From the NCBI GenBank assembly GCA_001414345.1, contig LLCB01000478.1:1-31657 (forward strand): a DNA stretch of 31,657 nt, given 5' to 3'. The stretch's first letter is position 1, and each line of letters starts with the position of its first letter. The notes beneath the pieces were generated by a model. That model was not told the origin of the DNA. It made no database searches and saw only the letters and a program-made list of their open reading frames with translations. Shown here in pieces: positions 9,579 through 19,713 of the stretch. The stretch is from Hymenoscyphus infarciens (lineage: Eukaryota > Ascomycota > Leotiomycetes > Helotiales > Helotiaceae). The translations under genes and the position numbers were made by a program.

Positions 9579-9704
9579 ATGAAACCATTCATTCGCTGGA
9601 TTACTTGCAAAAGTTGGGTCTGGCAAGGCTTGATGCTTTCAATAGCTCTTGTCGCTTTGGGCGTGTTTCAGCCTCTAGGAAACGGAGGTCTCTTTGTGAA
9701 GTGA
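9579..9704 (+). CDS. Short membrane-segment ORF, probably a gene fragment
   Basis: An ATG at 9579 after GTCGAA opens 41 codons ending at TGA 9702-9704. The product has a basic start (MKPFIRW) and one clear hydrophobic segment at about residues 15-33 (WQGLMLSIALVALGVF), suggesting a membrane or signal segment. It stops right after, and no good continuation was found: the next plus frame (to 9823) is also hydrophobic but starts nowhere. It may be the first exon of a gene continued at 9950-10320, or a fragment. A minus-strand frame of 92 codons (9946-9668) overlaps it and cannot be excluded as the real one. Function unknown. Confidence 0.25.
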   Translation: MKPFIRWITCKSWVWQGLMLSIALVALGVFQPLGNGGLFVK

Positions 9705-9949
9705 CAAGTTCCAACTGCTCCACATGGGTAGTGTTGGTCTTCATTGGGTACCAATCTTGGCTTCTCACCTACCACAGTTTCCTCTCTCTCAACTTGCTCA
9801 GATATATCACTTGTCTCGCCTAAACTATATTTCGACCTGAGTAACAAAAGATTCAAGTCGCTCGTCCCAGCAACAGGTTTCAATGGAATTGATCTCCTGA
9901 ATTGATCTCTACTTAGGGATATTGACTTTAAACCATACCAAACCATTTA

Positions 9950-10321
9950 AGATATGCCTGCTCTACCCCGACGCAAGTGTCGGTTTCAAACAGATGGAAG
10001 AAAACTCTGTTCAGAGTACTCAAGCCCGCCGAACCTTCCCGTCCCATTGGCGGGGCCATAAAAGATGGTCTTAAAAACAAACTCCAATTGCAAGAGCAGC
10101 TTGTATACAATTCAGCAGCACACCGCAATAGGGCAGAGGTCATGGGTCATCAAGACACCTCCCTGTTTGGTGTTATCATAAAAGCTATAGATGGGACACG
10201 GAAGAAACTTACTACCCAGCAAAAGACAGAAATTGACATCTTGCTCAGCTTCGTGTTCCCTAGTTTTGAGGATATCATTCTTGGAAGAGAATTAGGGGGG
10301 TTTCACTTTGGTCCTGTGTAG
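9950..10321 (+). CDS. Hypothetical ORF, no ATG, possibly an internal or last exon
   Basis: The frame is open from just after TAA at 9929-9931 to TAG at 10319-10321, about 114-130 codons. There is no ATG near its start; the first in-frame ATG is around 10141. A possible acceptor (TTTAAG at about 9947-9951) precedes it, so it could be a 3' exon. The product is soluble and basic, with GGAIKDGLKNKLQLQEQL and a C-terminal stretch FPSFEDIILGREL. No family recognised. A second frame over its first 120 bases also reads plausibly (YPDASVGFKQMEEN), hinting at a frameshift, so the locus may be decayed. Confidence 0.3.
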   Translation, partial: RYACSTPTQVSVSNRWKKTLFRVLKPAEPSRPIGGAIKDGLKNKLQLQEQLVYNSAAHRNRAEVMGHQDTSLFGVIIKAIDGTRKKLTTQQKTEIDILLSFVFPSFEDIILGRELGGFHFGPV

Positions 10322-10355
10322 AAAGGGTTGTGTGTTTGGATTTTGGGTGCTGATT

Positions 10356-10508
10356 TTATGCTTCTAGTGGAGTTGTGATCGGGGCGGGTTTGAGGAGTAA
10401 CTCGATGCTGATAGATACATTCGCTTCTTCAGCGGCTGGTAGTACGACGACCGCATTAACTCTGGAAATTATCGCAAGGGATGCGAGGACGGGTTGTTTG
10501 AAATGCAT
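10356..10508 (-). CDS. Small ORF with a signal-peptide-like N-terminus, 50 aa
   Basis: ATG at 10508-10506 to TAA at 10358-10356. It begins MHFKQPVLASLAIISRVNA and continues hydrophobic, giving a short basic start and a hydrophobic core, which resembles a secretion signal with possible cleavage after VNA. No cysteines follow, unlike most small secreted fungal effectors. An alternative splice (donor GTATCT at about 10418, acceptor CTACACAG at about 10313) would give about 43 residues. It converges with the ORF ending at 10321. No family recognised; it may be chance. Confidence 0.25.
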   Translation of the reverse strand: MHFKQPVLASLAIISRVNAVVVLPAAEEANVSISIELLLKPAPITTPLEA

Positions 10509-12035
10509 TTTATTTTTTATTGAAGGTTCTGACTGTAGAAAAAAGAAGTTGCGGGAAATAGTTCCGAGGTTTTGAATGGTTCCGTACTGTTTCCAGTGTA
10601 TGGTAATACGAATGTGTAACAGGCTTTGGGGTGGTTACTTGTCACGGGAAAAAGCATCACTTCGCTTGGAATCTCTCTTTTTTATTTTAAGGGCGCACAA
10701 GAAGTCATAGATCTGTCATCTAAAATGAAACAAAAATCAACCTCTATTTAAGTAGAGTGTTACCGCGAAGCGGTACACCCATGTTTGGAAAAAAAATTAT
10801 CTGCCATGGATACAGAGGAGACTCAGTCCTTCTCCGCGGTGTGTGCTATCGACATTCCAACACCCAAACTCCAAAATTCCAAATCTTTTCAGCGAGTCCA
10901 CATGAACTGCGAAGGCTTTCTAACCTTCTTTTCTCCAAGTGTTAAGTTTTATTGAAAGGGGAGTTTCGGCAGCAACAAAGTGATCGATAGCAGAAGTAAT
11001 ACTCCAATGCAGTTTCCCATCTCTTTTTCCTCTTCGCGGCCCCTGTACATTTCTACATCAACCTAGGTCATTTAAATTGTACGTCTTCAAGTCTAAGGAA
11101 TCAAAGATTCATTGTCGCCTCTGCTTGGATGCTCCTTCTTTTGGAAAGTCGTTTCATTTGTTGAGCAAAAAGACATCCGCAAACCCGGCGAGTGGCAAAA
11201 TAAGTCGAAATCACAGTGCCATGATGACATCTTTCCCCCTTGACGGAAAGAGATAGATATCAAACACTCTGCCAAACGACTGAATAGGGTTTAAATAGAC
11301 AATGTAACTTTCTCCTTCAAATATCGCACATTTCCTTGGATTTATTCGTTGCTTTCTCCACCTTGGTTGGAGCGTAGGCAAGAAGTCTAAAAAGGCGTAG
11401 CACCTCCACTCTACTAGTTAGGAAATGTAGCCATTCCAACACTACCTAGTTCACCTGTTCTAAATTGTAAAGGTTGTAAGTTCTCTACCACACTCAAAAA
11501 TTGAGAAATTTGAGAGAAAAACTTACTCTATTCTTGATCGCTACAAGAATCTTTATCTTGAAAAAAAAGGAGGCTGTTCTTTATCGTCAAACTCCTGACT
11601 GTCCGCGTTTCCGCGCCATTGGCTGACTTTAGTGATACTTACCATCTCAACAGCGTCAGGAAAGCTCGATTTAGCAGAAATATTACAATCTCACTATATG
11701 GTATGCAATGAACTCTCTCAACAACAAAACCATCTTGCAGTGCTGTTTCTTATAGCTACACTCACTACGTAAGGGAGAAAACGAAGCCAAAGAGCTTCGC
11801 CGTTGATAAACCAGGGAGAAGATTCCGTAACCCAAAGCAGTAACACACTTCAACATCTTTCAAATAGAAGATAAGTAAAGAAGAAGAAGAAGAAACCAAC
11901 CAAAGCACGAACGGAAAAAGAAAATCTCCTTAATTGAGGTCGCTTTCTAATCTCCCGCCATCATAAGTTTCATCCCAATGATTCTCTACTTTATCCCCCA
12001 CCTTCAACTCTCTCTTAACTCTTCGACATCATACA
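10509..12035. other. Intergenic stretch, no gene seen
   Basis: Only short frames without family features. Holds an AAG/AAGAAG tract near 11877-11893. The final part (CCTTCAACTCTCTCTTAACT, then TTCGACATCATACA before the ATG at 12036) looks like a fungal 5' leader. Confidence 0.45.
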
Positions 12036-12152
12036 ATGGCCCCCCAAAAATTGCCAAGAATCAAGTTCACCATGAAGCAGAGCCGAGGCGCCTCTCACAA
12101 TCCCGCCAGCTTCATCGCCAAAATCCACACCTTCGCTTTCACCTTTGCTTAG
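12036..12152 (+). CDS. Short ORF (38 aa), possibly a gene interrupted by a repeat insertion
   Basis: An ATG at 12036 follows a pyrimidine-rich leader. The 38-residue frame begins MAPQKLPRIKFTMKQSRG and ends at TAG 12150-12152. Its last 21 codons fall inside the 81-bp sequence that recurs at 12906-12986. The TA-rich insert begins 17 bp past the stop. It could be the first piece of a once longer gene. Basic, no recognised domain. Low confidence that it is expressed. Confidence 0.25.
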   Translation: MAPQKLPRIKFTMKQSRGASHNPASFIAKIHTFAFTFA

Positions 12153-12169
12153 AACCACTTATAAACCTC
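12089..12169 (+). repeat. 81-bp direct repeat, copy A
   Basis: Begins CGCCTCTCACAATCCC and ends ATAAACCTC. Matches 12906-12986 over 81 bases without gaps, with five differences, all transitions. Confidence 0.92.
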
Positions 12170-12905
12170 GACTTAGATACTAATTTACTTTTATATTACT
12201 AAATTATCGATAATAAGCTCTAGATATAAATGGATACTCTTTTACTCTAATATAATTAGCGTACTATATCGTTAGTAAAAAAGAGACGATTATGAATCTA
12301 TGTCGATTTTTTTAAGCTAGTAGTTAACTATAAATCATATAATATAATTTACTTTTTCTAATTCTAAAAAGCTAATTTTCTTTTATATAAATACTATATT
12401 AATAAATCTAGTTTACTCACTTTAAGCTAAGCACTTATATATGTTATAGTTTTATATATTAATAAAAAGCATATGACTTTGCTTAGTAGTATAATTTAGA
12501 ACCTCGTCAAAATCGTAATACGATAACTTAATAAACACTAATAGTAAAAATATAAATTAAATATGAATAGATATATAAGAGGTAAGTTTACTCTATTAGT
12601 AACTATTATTAGTTTTCATTTCAGATACGCTGTGTTATATGCGTTAGTATGTCTTGAAGCATAAAGTAATAGTACCACTTATTTTATCTACTAGGAGCCT
12701 AGCACGGAATTACTATTTAACAATTACATAACTCGATATATCGATATACATCTATATATCGTATCGTATATCGTATATATCTACTATATCATTATTTAAG
12801 TTCCACTTAAGACGATAATCGTCAGTGACCCCCTCGATATTCTATCGATAATATCAGTGCTTAAGTCTGCCAAGACTATATTAATCTTAGACTACTTTTT
12901 TATCT
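12170..12905. other. 736-bp TA-rich, RIP-like insert between direct repeats
   Basis: Composition switches at the repeat borders from ordinary to about three-quarters A+T, rich in TA and poor in CA/TG. No ORF. There are short runs such as ATATCGATATACATCTATATATCG near 12736-12760. Looks like a RIP-degraded repeat or solo LTR-sized sequence. Its origin cannot be told from the sequence. Confidence 0.6.
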
Positions 12906-12986
12906 CGCCTCTCACAGTCCCACCAATTTCATCGCCAAAATCCACACCTTCGCTTTCACCTTTGCTTAGAACCACCTATAAACCTC
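12906..12986 (+). repeat. 81-bp direct repeat, copy B
   Basis: Second copy of 12089-12169, starting 817 bases later. Lacks the upstream ATG portion of the short ORF. Confidence 0.92.
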
Positions 12987-14451
12987 TATATATTAAACTT
13001 TTAAAAAATTCTCATCTGTCCCCGAAATATCACTTATGGTTTCCTATGAATATATTGGTAAGTGCTCGGTAGGACAAGAGATTCTCCAAAACAAGATCTT
13101 TGGAGCGAGATTGATAGCTGGCTAAAATAAAATGAAAATCGACTTCTTCCACAGCGTATACTACTTGGGTTTCTCTCATGACATCTTGGGAACAAGAGAT
13201 GTACTACAAGTAAAGGGAAAAAAGAACAAAAACTCACATCACATTATATTCAAAAGGCACACATATATATATATATATAGGTGGTATACAGCTTCATTCA
13301 TTCCATGTCAATCCACCTATCACTCCTTTCATCAACCCAGGCGTAAGCCCTTAACAATCTTTCATCGTATCTCTATCATAATCCTTTTCATTCCCTTTCG
13401 TTTCATTTTCCCCTGCCAACTCATCGATCTTTTTCGGCAGATGTTGGTACAAAAATCTACTCAATGTACAACACATATATATGTGAGACTCTCCCCCTTC
13501 ATTTTTCTCGTTGCTTTCGTAGAACAGGGGCCCAATAGAAATACACATATACATGGTTGACACAACCATGACATCAAAAAAGAAAAATGACTCAAGAAAA
13601 AGGATGGAAAAAAACCGGGCCAGGAGAAAGGTTCCTCAAATCCGTCATTCATACACTCTAATCTAATAACCCATTTTTTCTCTCCATTCATCAATTAAAA
13701 AGAAGTAGTTTACCCTCCGTAGGCAAAATGCCGCAACTAAAAAAAAAAGGTTGGTGTTGTACAATCCGCACCAATGAGAAGAGGAAAGAAACACAAATGC
13801 ATCGCAAACTGACTCGCTGAATTCGATTCCCAGTCCAGCTAAAAATCGAAAACACGGAAATATCCCTGCTGTGACTCCGGCTAACACATTTCATGAAGAA
13901 GAAGAAAATGGCTCAAACGAGGAAAATCAAAAATATCCATAGCAACCATGGAGTCAATGACGTAGCCATGATGAAAAAGACGTGTCGTTCGTTAATCATG
14001 GTGGTGCAACCTTCACCCAAAGACCTCATGGTGATGTCATTTCAACCCCTCGGTTGGGCTATGGTGTCTGTCATTGGCGAATGGATGTTGCAACAGGGAT
14101 GCTCTGAAATGTGCATTGTTGCGCTGGCACCACCAAGAACACCCAAAAAATCCGGAGGTGACCCCCGTGTGTTCCGTGGTTGAGTCCACTAAAAGGAGGG
14201 GCCGCTGCTCTGCCGAAAAGTCCCTGCGTCGAGCCATCGAAATGCATCATGCATTGACCCATGATGGCCAAAATGTTTCCGTAGGAGGAATGTCGGGTAA
14301 GGCCGTTCGTTGGGTTAGGTGGCCTGCTCAATTGGGGTGAGAAACTCAAAGGAATCAGGAGGCTTGGGGGTATCGGTTGAGAAGGAACGTGAGAAGTGTG
14401 GTGACAATTCATATGTCGTCGGTCATCTCCTATGCATCCTCACAGCCTTCC
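12987..14451. other. 3' flank of the zinc-finger gene, no gene seen
   Basis: Low-complexity T-, A- and C-rich sequence with an AT dinucleotide run and several overlapping short ORFs on both strands, none with family features. The part next to 14451 must contain the 3' UTR of the minus-strand zinc-finger gene. The GATGTCATTTCAACCCCTC region around 14035 is unremarkable. Confidence 0.45.
13263..13279. repeat. AT dinucleotide microsatellite
   Basis: Uninterrupted AT run following CAC. Confidence 0.85.
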
Positions 14452-16542
14452 TCAATCATGCCCACGTCGTCTGCTCTTGTTCAATTCCACATGCTCAGGA
14501 TGCACCACGCGCAAATGCCTGGTCAGAGCATCATTTCTGCTGAATGTCTTTTCTTCGGTGCAGAGCGGGCAGTGGACCTTCAGTTTACGAGCGTTGTGGA
14601 TGGTATCCTCGTGCCGGGTGAGATCGTACGGTCGGGAGAAGATGGTATTGCATGGTTTGCCCGTTGATGGGTTAATTCTTTCGCACTGTAAAAAGCAATT
14701 AGCCTTTACTCTTGCCGAGCCGAAAAAGTTGCGTATTTATTTTTATCAACTTGGGAGGGGTTAAAAATGGAGAGAAAAACATACTTTGTGAGGACCCGCT
14801 TGGGAGTTACGCTGCGCCGCTGAGGTCATGCCACCTTCATCTGCCCCGCTTCCAATCGTCGCGGAATTTCGATGCCCCTCTCGCTTGTGTCGCTGCAACT
14901 TTGCCGGTGTATCGAAGCGAAGTGTGCAACCGTGGTAAGTACAAGTGTAAGTTCCAGTATCCGCTGACGCGCCAGCCGGTTTCTTTAGTTCCGGAGATGC
15001 AGGTGTGAATTCGCTGCTACTGGATTCCATAGAAGTCAAGGTAGCAGGGAAGTCTTCGCTCACGCCGGAGAGATTGCTTGTTTGCCTCTGCGTTTGTGGG
15101 ACAAACGGGTACTGTTGAGGGATTTGTCGGTTTGGCATTGCCGGGGTAGCAAAATTGTAATTGTGATGCGGTGCTTGAGAGGCATTTGAATACGAAGAAC
15201 TCTCTCTTCTCGACGTTGCCATACTGCCGTAGCTTTGCTGTGAAGCCGTCTCATCGAGATCGGGTGGCCCCCGCGAAATGCGTGAAGTTTGTAGATAACT
15301 TGGCGAGTGCATCTGCTGCTGTTGCTGCTGTGGGAACAACGGCGACTTTGAGTCCTCCTCATTCTCATGATAGACCAAATCAACTTCCTTGGGGGATATT
15401 GTTTTAGGAGTGTGCTCCTCGGGAGAGGTTCGGTCCAGTTGTTGTTGAAGGGCCCGCGCATCGTTTGCTGCCTTTTGTTGCTCCCTCATGTGGGTTGCCG
15501 TTCCAAATCTCACGTTCTGCTGTTGAGTAGCAAAGCTGTTTCCCGTCGGCGCGAGAGGTGAGCCCTGCCGGAACGGCGAGCGATCACCTCGAGCGGGGAT
15601 TGATAGTGGAGATTGCGCGTTTGATGCGGTCAAATGTTGACTGTTTGCAGCTTGAAGCGCCCGTGTGAAGATATCGTTCTGCGGCGATACTGGGGTCGTC
15701 GAGATGGTATTCGAAGGAGGGGCGGCGGAGGTGATTTGAAAGCTCGGATTGTAGAGCTCATCAGCATAGATATCCGTCATCGTGCGATCGAGTTTTGGCA
15801 TTGCTCTGTAACCTTTTAGATCACATTGTAAGTATTCGTTCGACCAGAAATCCATCTCTGATATCTTACCATTTTTCTGCTTTTCGTCGTCGAACGACTG
15901 TGGCGTGGAAGATGACTCACTTGCCACTGTTGCCATTGACCTCCTACCATTGCGGATTTCTGCAGCAGGCATCAATTCGTTGCTCATCTGTTTTGGAAGA
16001 CCGTCGTGTGCCATGTTGAAGTTCATGGGTGAATTCTGGTGGTAGTAGTTTGGGTAGTGTGAGGGAACGAAGTTCTCTTGTAGTGGAGTGTGAATCGGTG
16101 TTATTGGCTTCGATAGTGGCTGTTGAAAGTCATGAAAGTCATGGTAGATATCGCTTGCAACTTGAGGATTCGAAGTGTTGGCGGTGTATGGAGATGCTGG
16201 TCCTGCTGAGCCCAAGGAGGACAGCGAGGACTCGCGGTGATGTGCTCTCGTCGTGGACGTTGGAGTTAGCTGGCCGTGAGACAGCCAGGTGTTGGATTGC
16301 TCCGTCTGCATCAGCGGTCGAGACGCACTCGAGCCGAATTGCGTTGGTTGATAATCGAACAAAGGTTCGTCGACTCCAAAGGAGAAGATGTTGGTGAGAT
16401 TGTTCGACAGGTTGGAGTTGTTGTTCGGGAAGATGGGTTGTGTGGAGTTGACGATGTTGTTCTGGGTCGCCCAGGGTTGATCTCGAGGAATGTCTAGTGT
16501 TTGCGGATGTCGGTGCTCAGTCTGACGTCGTATAGCCAACAT
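14452..16542 (-). CDS. rpn4: Rpn4-like C2H2 zinc-finger transcription factor (2 exons)
   Basis: Exon 1 is 16542-14785 and exon 2 is 14685-14452. The 99-bp intron (GTATGT ... TTACAG, phase 0) interrupts the finger region. The product is 663 residues. The first ~530 residues are disordered, rich in Ser, Gln, Asn and Pro, with a hexa-Gln run and a more conserved-looking acidic block (DFWSNEYLQCDLKGYRAMPK, about 230-250). Finger 1 uses C534, C539, H552 and H557. Finger 2 (C587, C598, H611, H616) contains FSRPYDLTRHEDTIH. Finger 3 (C625, C628, H643, H648) contains KTFSRNDALTRH. The last two fingers, with the long Cys-Cys loop in finger 2, match yeast Rpn4, the activator of proteasome genes through the PACE element. 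Nuclear action is expected. The start is the first in-frame ATG. The frame is open upstream to a TAA at 16612-16614, with an acceptor-like AG at 16610-16611, so a 5' exon may exist. Family assignment is strong; target genes are inferred. Confidence 0.88.
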
Positions 16543-17395
16543 ACTAGTTGCGAAGAAAGTATTGTAGGCCAATGCTAGTGGCGATGGGGACTGGCTTTGT
16601 ATGAAATTCCTTTAGAGATGACTCGTGCGGGCCGGACTGGTCGGCCCCGGCTTTCTGGAATGATCGAGGGGTCGATTACGAATGGAAGAGCAGGAGGGTC
16701 AGGTGCTCCAGGTAGTCATCAACGGTGGAATGTGGCTTTCGCTGATGGTGGAACAGACTCGTGTATTTGTCGTGTTCGTCAGCTGTGGTGTTGAGAAGTT
16801 TGGTGGGTTGAGTAGGTAGTTGTGTGGTAGTAAGTGAGAGGGGTCGACAAGCGGGGGGGGGCGAAGATCTGATATAGAGAATAAATTCAAGATGGCGTTT
16901 ACCGAGGGCCTATCTGGTAACCATGTCGATACTGTAGGTCGCATGAAATGTGTGTGTGTGTGTGTGCTGTGTGTATGCCGGTGTCATGCCAGTTCGAGGG
17001 ATTGTATCCTGTTGGCAATGTGGAGTGTGGTACGGTAAGTACAGTACTGACGGGACAAAGAGCGCGCGAGCAGAAAATTGATGGACGGCCTATGACGGAA
17101 GAAGTGACCCACTCCTGCATCTCCCTCTCTTGGCAATGCCTAAGCTCCTTTGGGGAGGTAAAGTGGGCCGAGGTTGGATTTGTCAGCCTTTGGCGTTGCA
17201 GGTGCCCTTGCCCTTGCTTCCCAAGTGTGGCTGTGTTAAGGTTCTGACCCTGATGGATCCACTCCCGACCTCGGATAGCCCGTACCTCAAAATACTTTAG
17301 TCTCTTCCACTTGTTGGGTAAGGGTGCATACACCTTTTGTCTAGAGGCTCAGAGTGCCGAGTTTTCCTCTTTCCTCTCAGTATGGCGGGGCAGGT
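16543..17395. promoter_or_regulatory. 5' region of the zinc-finger gene
   Basis: No coding frame with family features. It probably holds the promoter, leader and possibly a 5' exon of the minus-strand gene. Contains a poly-G run at about 16851-16861 and a GT microsatellite. On the minus strand an ATG near 16720 gives only six codons before a stop, so it could act as an upstream ORF if transcribed. Confidence 0.4.
16949..16966. repeat. TG dinucleotide microsatellite
   Basis: Nine uninterrupted TG units in the 5' region of the zinc-finger gene. Confidence 0.9.
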
Positions 17396-17632
17396 ATGAC
17401 AGCAGTGAGGCTCAACCTCAACGCCCTAACCTACGTATACGCTCACTCTGTTCGCTACCTACGAAAGACACCGCCGAGGGACCTCTCAACTGAACCCCGC
17501 AAACTTGCCATCTCAAACTCGTCCACTCTACGAGCAGCCCTGCCCCGTAAAGTACAGCGCATCTACCACGAAGAAATGAAGATTCTCAGCCGGCATAACG
17601 CGGCCTTAAAGTGCCTTCCAGGCCCTTCCTGA
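17396..17632 (+). CDS. Hypothetical protein, 78 aa
   Basis: ATG at 17396 to TGA at 17630-17632. The frame is open further upstream, to about 17354 from a GTG. Codon choice is strongly C-ending (CTC, AAC, TAC, CGC, ATC), as in expressed fungal genes, and clearly unlike its surroundings. The product is basic and soluble, with RKVQRIYHEEMKILSRHNAA as a probable helix near the C-terminus. No signal or membrane segment. No family recognised. It may be the last exon of a longer gene. The codon bias is the only real support. Confidence 0.3.
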   Translation: MTAVRLNLNALTYVYAHSVRYLRKTPPRDLSTEPRKLAISNSSTLRAALPRKVQRIYHEEMKILSRHNAALKCLPGPS

Positions 17633-18152
17633 GCCATCTCTAGCTACAGAGGTGTGGCTCAGTTCTTGCGGCGTAGGGGCCACCCAGCAGACCCCGATTT
17701 ACGAATCCCAACCACACTTGGGGAATTCAATACAACACAGCGCACGTTTGTTGGTGTATGCATGGAGTTAAGGTGCTGAGGTTGGATTCCATGGTCATCG
17801 CCGTGGGATTTAGTCATTGCTCCTCAATCTTCCTAATCCAATCTTGCAATTACTGGAAGACTCACACTGCCGCGCGAAGACAAGTAGTGCTGTGAAAATT
17901 AAGCGATTCCCTTGCTCTATATCCCTTAATTATTCGACCCAAACTAGAAGAATTAAATTAATTATCCTAGAACACTAGAACAATTCTACCTTGAGTATCT
18001 AAAATCTCCTAGAAGTGTTAGGACAAGTCTAAAAGGGCTTCAGTCAGTGGCCGCATTATCAAGCTTAACGAAAACGAATACCTGGGCACGGCTAACCTCC
18101 GATATTCTTCTACACAACTCCTATACCCGACGGTCCATGGATACAACACTGA
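17633..18152. other. Intergenic stretch, no gene seen
   Basis: Normal composition at first, then AT-richer from about 17930 to 18010 (TTAATTATTCGACC, AAATTAATTATCC). No frame with family features. Confidence 0.45.
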
Positions 18153-18581
18153 TTATCTGAGCATTCTGAATTTTATTTGATTTGCCCTTAAGTCCACCGA
18201 GTAGCACGGATATAATTCTTCTTCCTCGCGACCGAAACGCGAAAAGCGCATCTTACCCAAGTCCGGCTCCGACCCAGTCAGCCAGTACCCGCCAGACGCA
18301 GTACACGCGGTATCAACGGGAATTACGTTGACTCTTCGCTTCTCGTATACCCAGATGGTAGTCATTTCGGGTCCGAATGCGGAGTTTGAACGATTCCCAT
18401 CGCGGCAGCTGATATATCGAAATTGATGACTAGGTATTCTGTTGCCTAGGTTTTTGTCCACCGAAGGCCCAAAGTGAAATAGTCTTGCCCTGGTATTGGG
18501 TTCAATGGACAATCGGACTTCACGTGTACACGCCGTGTACCTTTCAAGCCTCACCGGATAGGCCAATATTGGGTCTCGCAA
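18153..18581 (-). CDS. Hypothetical ORF, up to 142 codons
   Basis: The frame is open from a TGA just upstream of 18581 to a stop at 18153-18155. The left-most start is TTG, and the first ATG gives only about 70 residues (MTTIWVYEKRRVNVIPVDTA). The product is soluble, rich in Arg, Glu and Tyr, with four Cys scattered and no recognised motif. Either the 3' exon of an unrecognised gene or a chance frame in GC-normal DNA. Confidence 0.22.
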   Translation of the reverse strand: MRDPILAYPVRLERYTACTREVRLSIEPNTRARLFHFGPSVDKNLGNRIPSHQFRYISCRDGNRSNSAFGPEMTTIWVYEKRRVNVIPVDTACTASGGYWLTGSEPDLGKMRFSRFGREEEELYPCYSVDLRANQIKFRMLR

Positions 18582-19713
18582 GAGAAACCGAAGGCCGCTG
18601 GGAAGCGACCCAAATCACCAACAACTCCCGGCGGGTCCGCCTCAAGTGGCCGCGTCTCCCAAAAGCACAGAGTTCTGATGGCCGAGTAGGGCAGTGCAAG
18701 TACAAGTACTCCATACTGGTAAGTACGAGTACGACAACGACAACGAAAACAAAGTCAATGGATGCGCGTTCTGGTTAAAATAAAATATTCTGATATCTCC
18801 CGGGAGGCAAAAAAAACAAGGCAACACACTACCGACGCAGGGTCCACGCATTGGGGTCCTGTTTTCAAGGGGACACCCCTTTCCAACTTCCCTCTCGTGT
18901 CTTTTCTTTTTCTCAACCACTCACGAGGACCCATCAGGTCGGTCCTTGTCAAGCTGACAATCTTCATGCAACGTTCGCCATGCCATGCCATGCCATGCCT
19001 CCCAACCCAAATTCCCCCACAAAAGTGAAAACTGGTCGGCGCGTGCAGATCCTTCGATCTGGCTCCACAAGCCGGTTCTGTGCCAGGGCCTTGATCCCAA
19101 CCCGACGAGATGGGTCCCGCTTCGTTTCCTCCGTTTCCTCCTGCAAGCCCTACAAGCGAGTTGTGGCTGTGGCTGAGTGCAGAAGCGAAAAGAAACGTAG
19201 CGTCGGCAGAGACCGGCTTTTGATGCGTGCACGGCTCTTTTTTTCTTCTTTTCTTAATTCCCATATGTCTTTCGCATGCTCTTTTCCACGGGAAAGATAC
19301 CTTTCACATGTTCAATTATTTGCAGGTCATTTGGGGACACTCCGATCAATCGCTACTTCGGATCGGCATACCATCTTGTGTGGCTATGGCTCTTTTTTCC
19401 CTCAGGGACAGAGCCTTCAATACCCGCTTCACATATATATCTCCGAGAAAGGAAAAAGGTCACTTGGTACTCCGGATTATTTACTCCGCATAGCCTTTGT
19501 CTAGAGCTCTTGATTTCTTAGTTTTTGATAACATGACTCATTAAGGTTTCCAATGATCAGGCCTCCTCCATTGCGTCCTCAGTCTGTTAGTCATTCCAAG
19601 ATCATTATGACAAGCAAAAACATCCTTCCCCAACATCCTCATCCCACTCACTCCCCGGAGTAAAGTCCGCGCTCTCTCTAAACGACGATTTAGTAACCCA
19701 GTCAAGGGCTGAC
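18582..19713. other. Intergenic stretch, no convincing gene
   Basis: Several overlapping frames up to 217 codons occur, but they start on TTG, are rich in Cys, Ser and Arg, and span simple sequence. An ATGCC repeat lies at about 18979-18999. Nothing recognisable. Confidence 0.4.
18979..18999. repeat. ATGCC pentamer repeat
   Basis: Four tandem ATGCC copies (CCATGCCATGCCATGCCATG) forming a short simple repeat. Confidence 0.8.

Noticed and set aside
14071..14412. 113-codon minus-strand ORF downstream of the zinc-finger gene
   Set aside because: Lies in the expected 3' UTR, overlaps four other frames of similar quality, and no motif is present.
15060..15461. 133-codon minus-strand and several plus-strand ORFs inside the zinc-finger gene
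   Set aside because: Shadows of the Gln/Ser-rich true frame.
16899..17333. 144-codon minus-strand ORF upstream of the zinc-finger gene
   Set aside because: Has no ATG start, is His/Thr-rich from the TG microsatellite, and shows no motif.
18851..19504. 217-codon plus-strand ORF
   Set aside because: It starts on TTG, the composition is Cys/Ser/Arg-rich, it runs through an ATGCC simple repeat, and other frames over the same bases look equally good.
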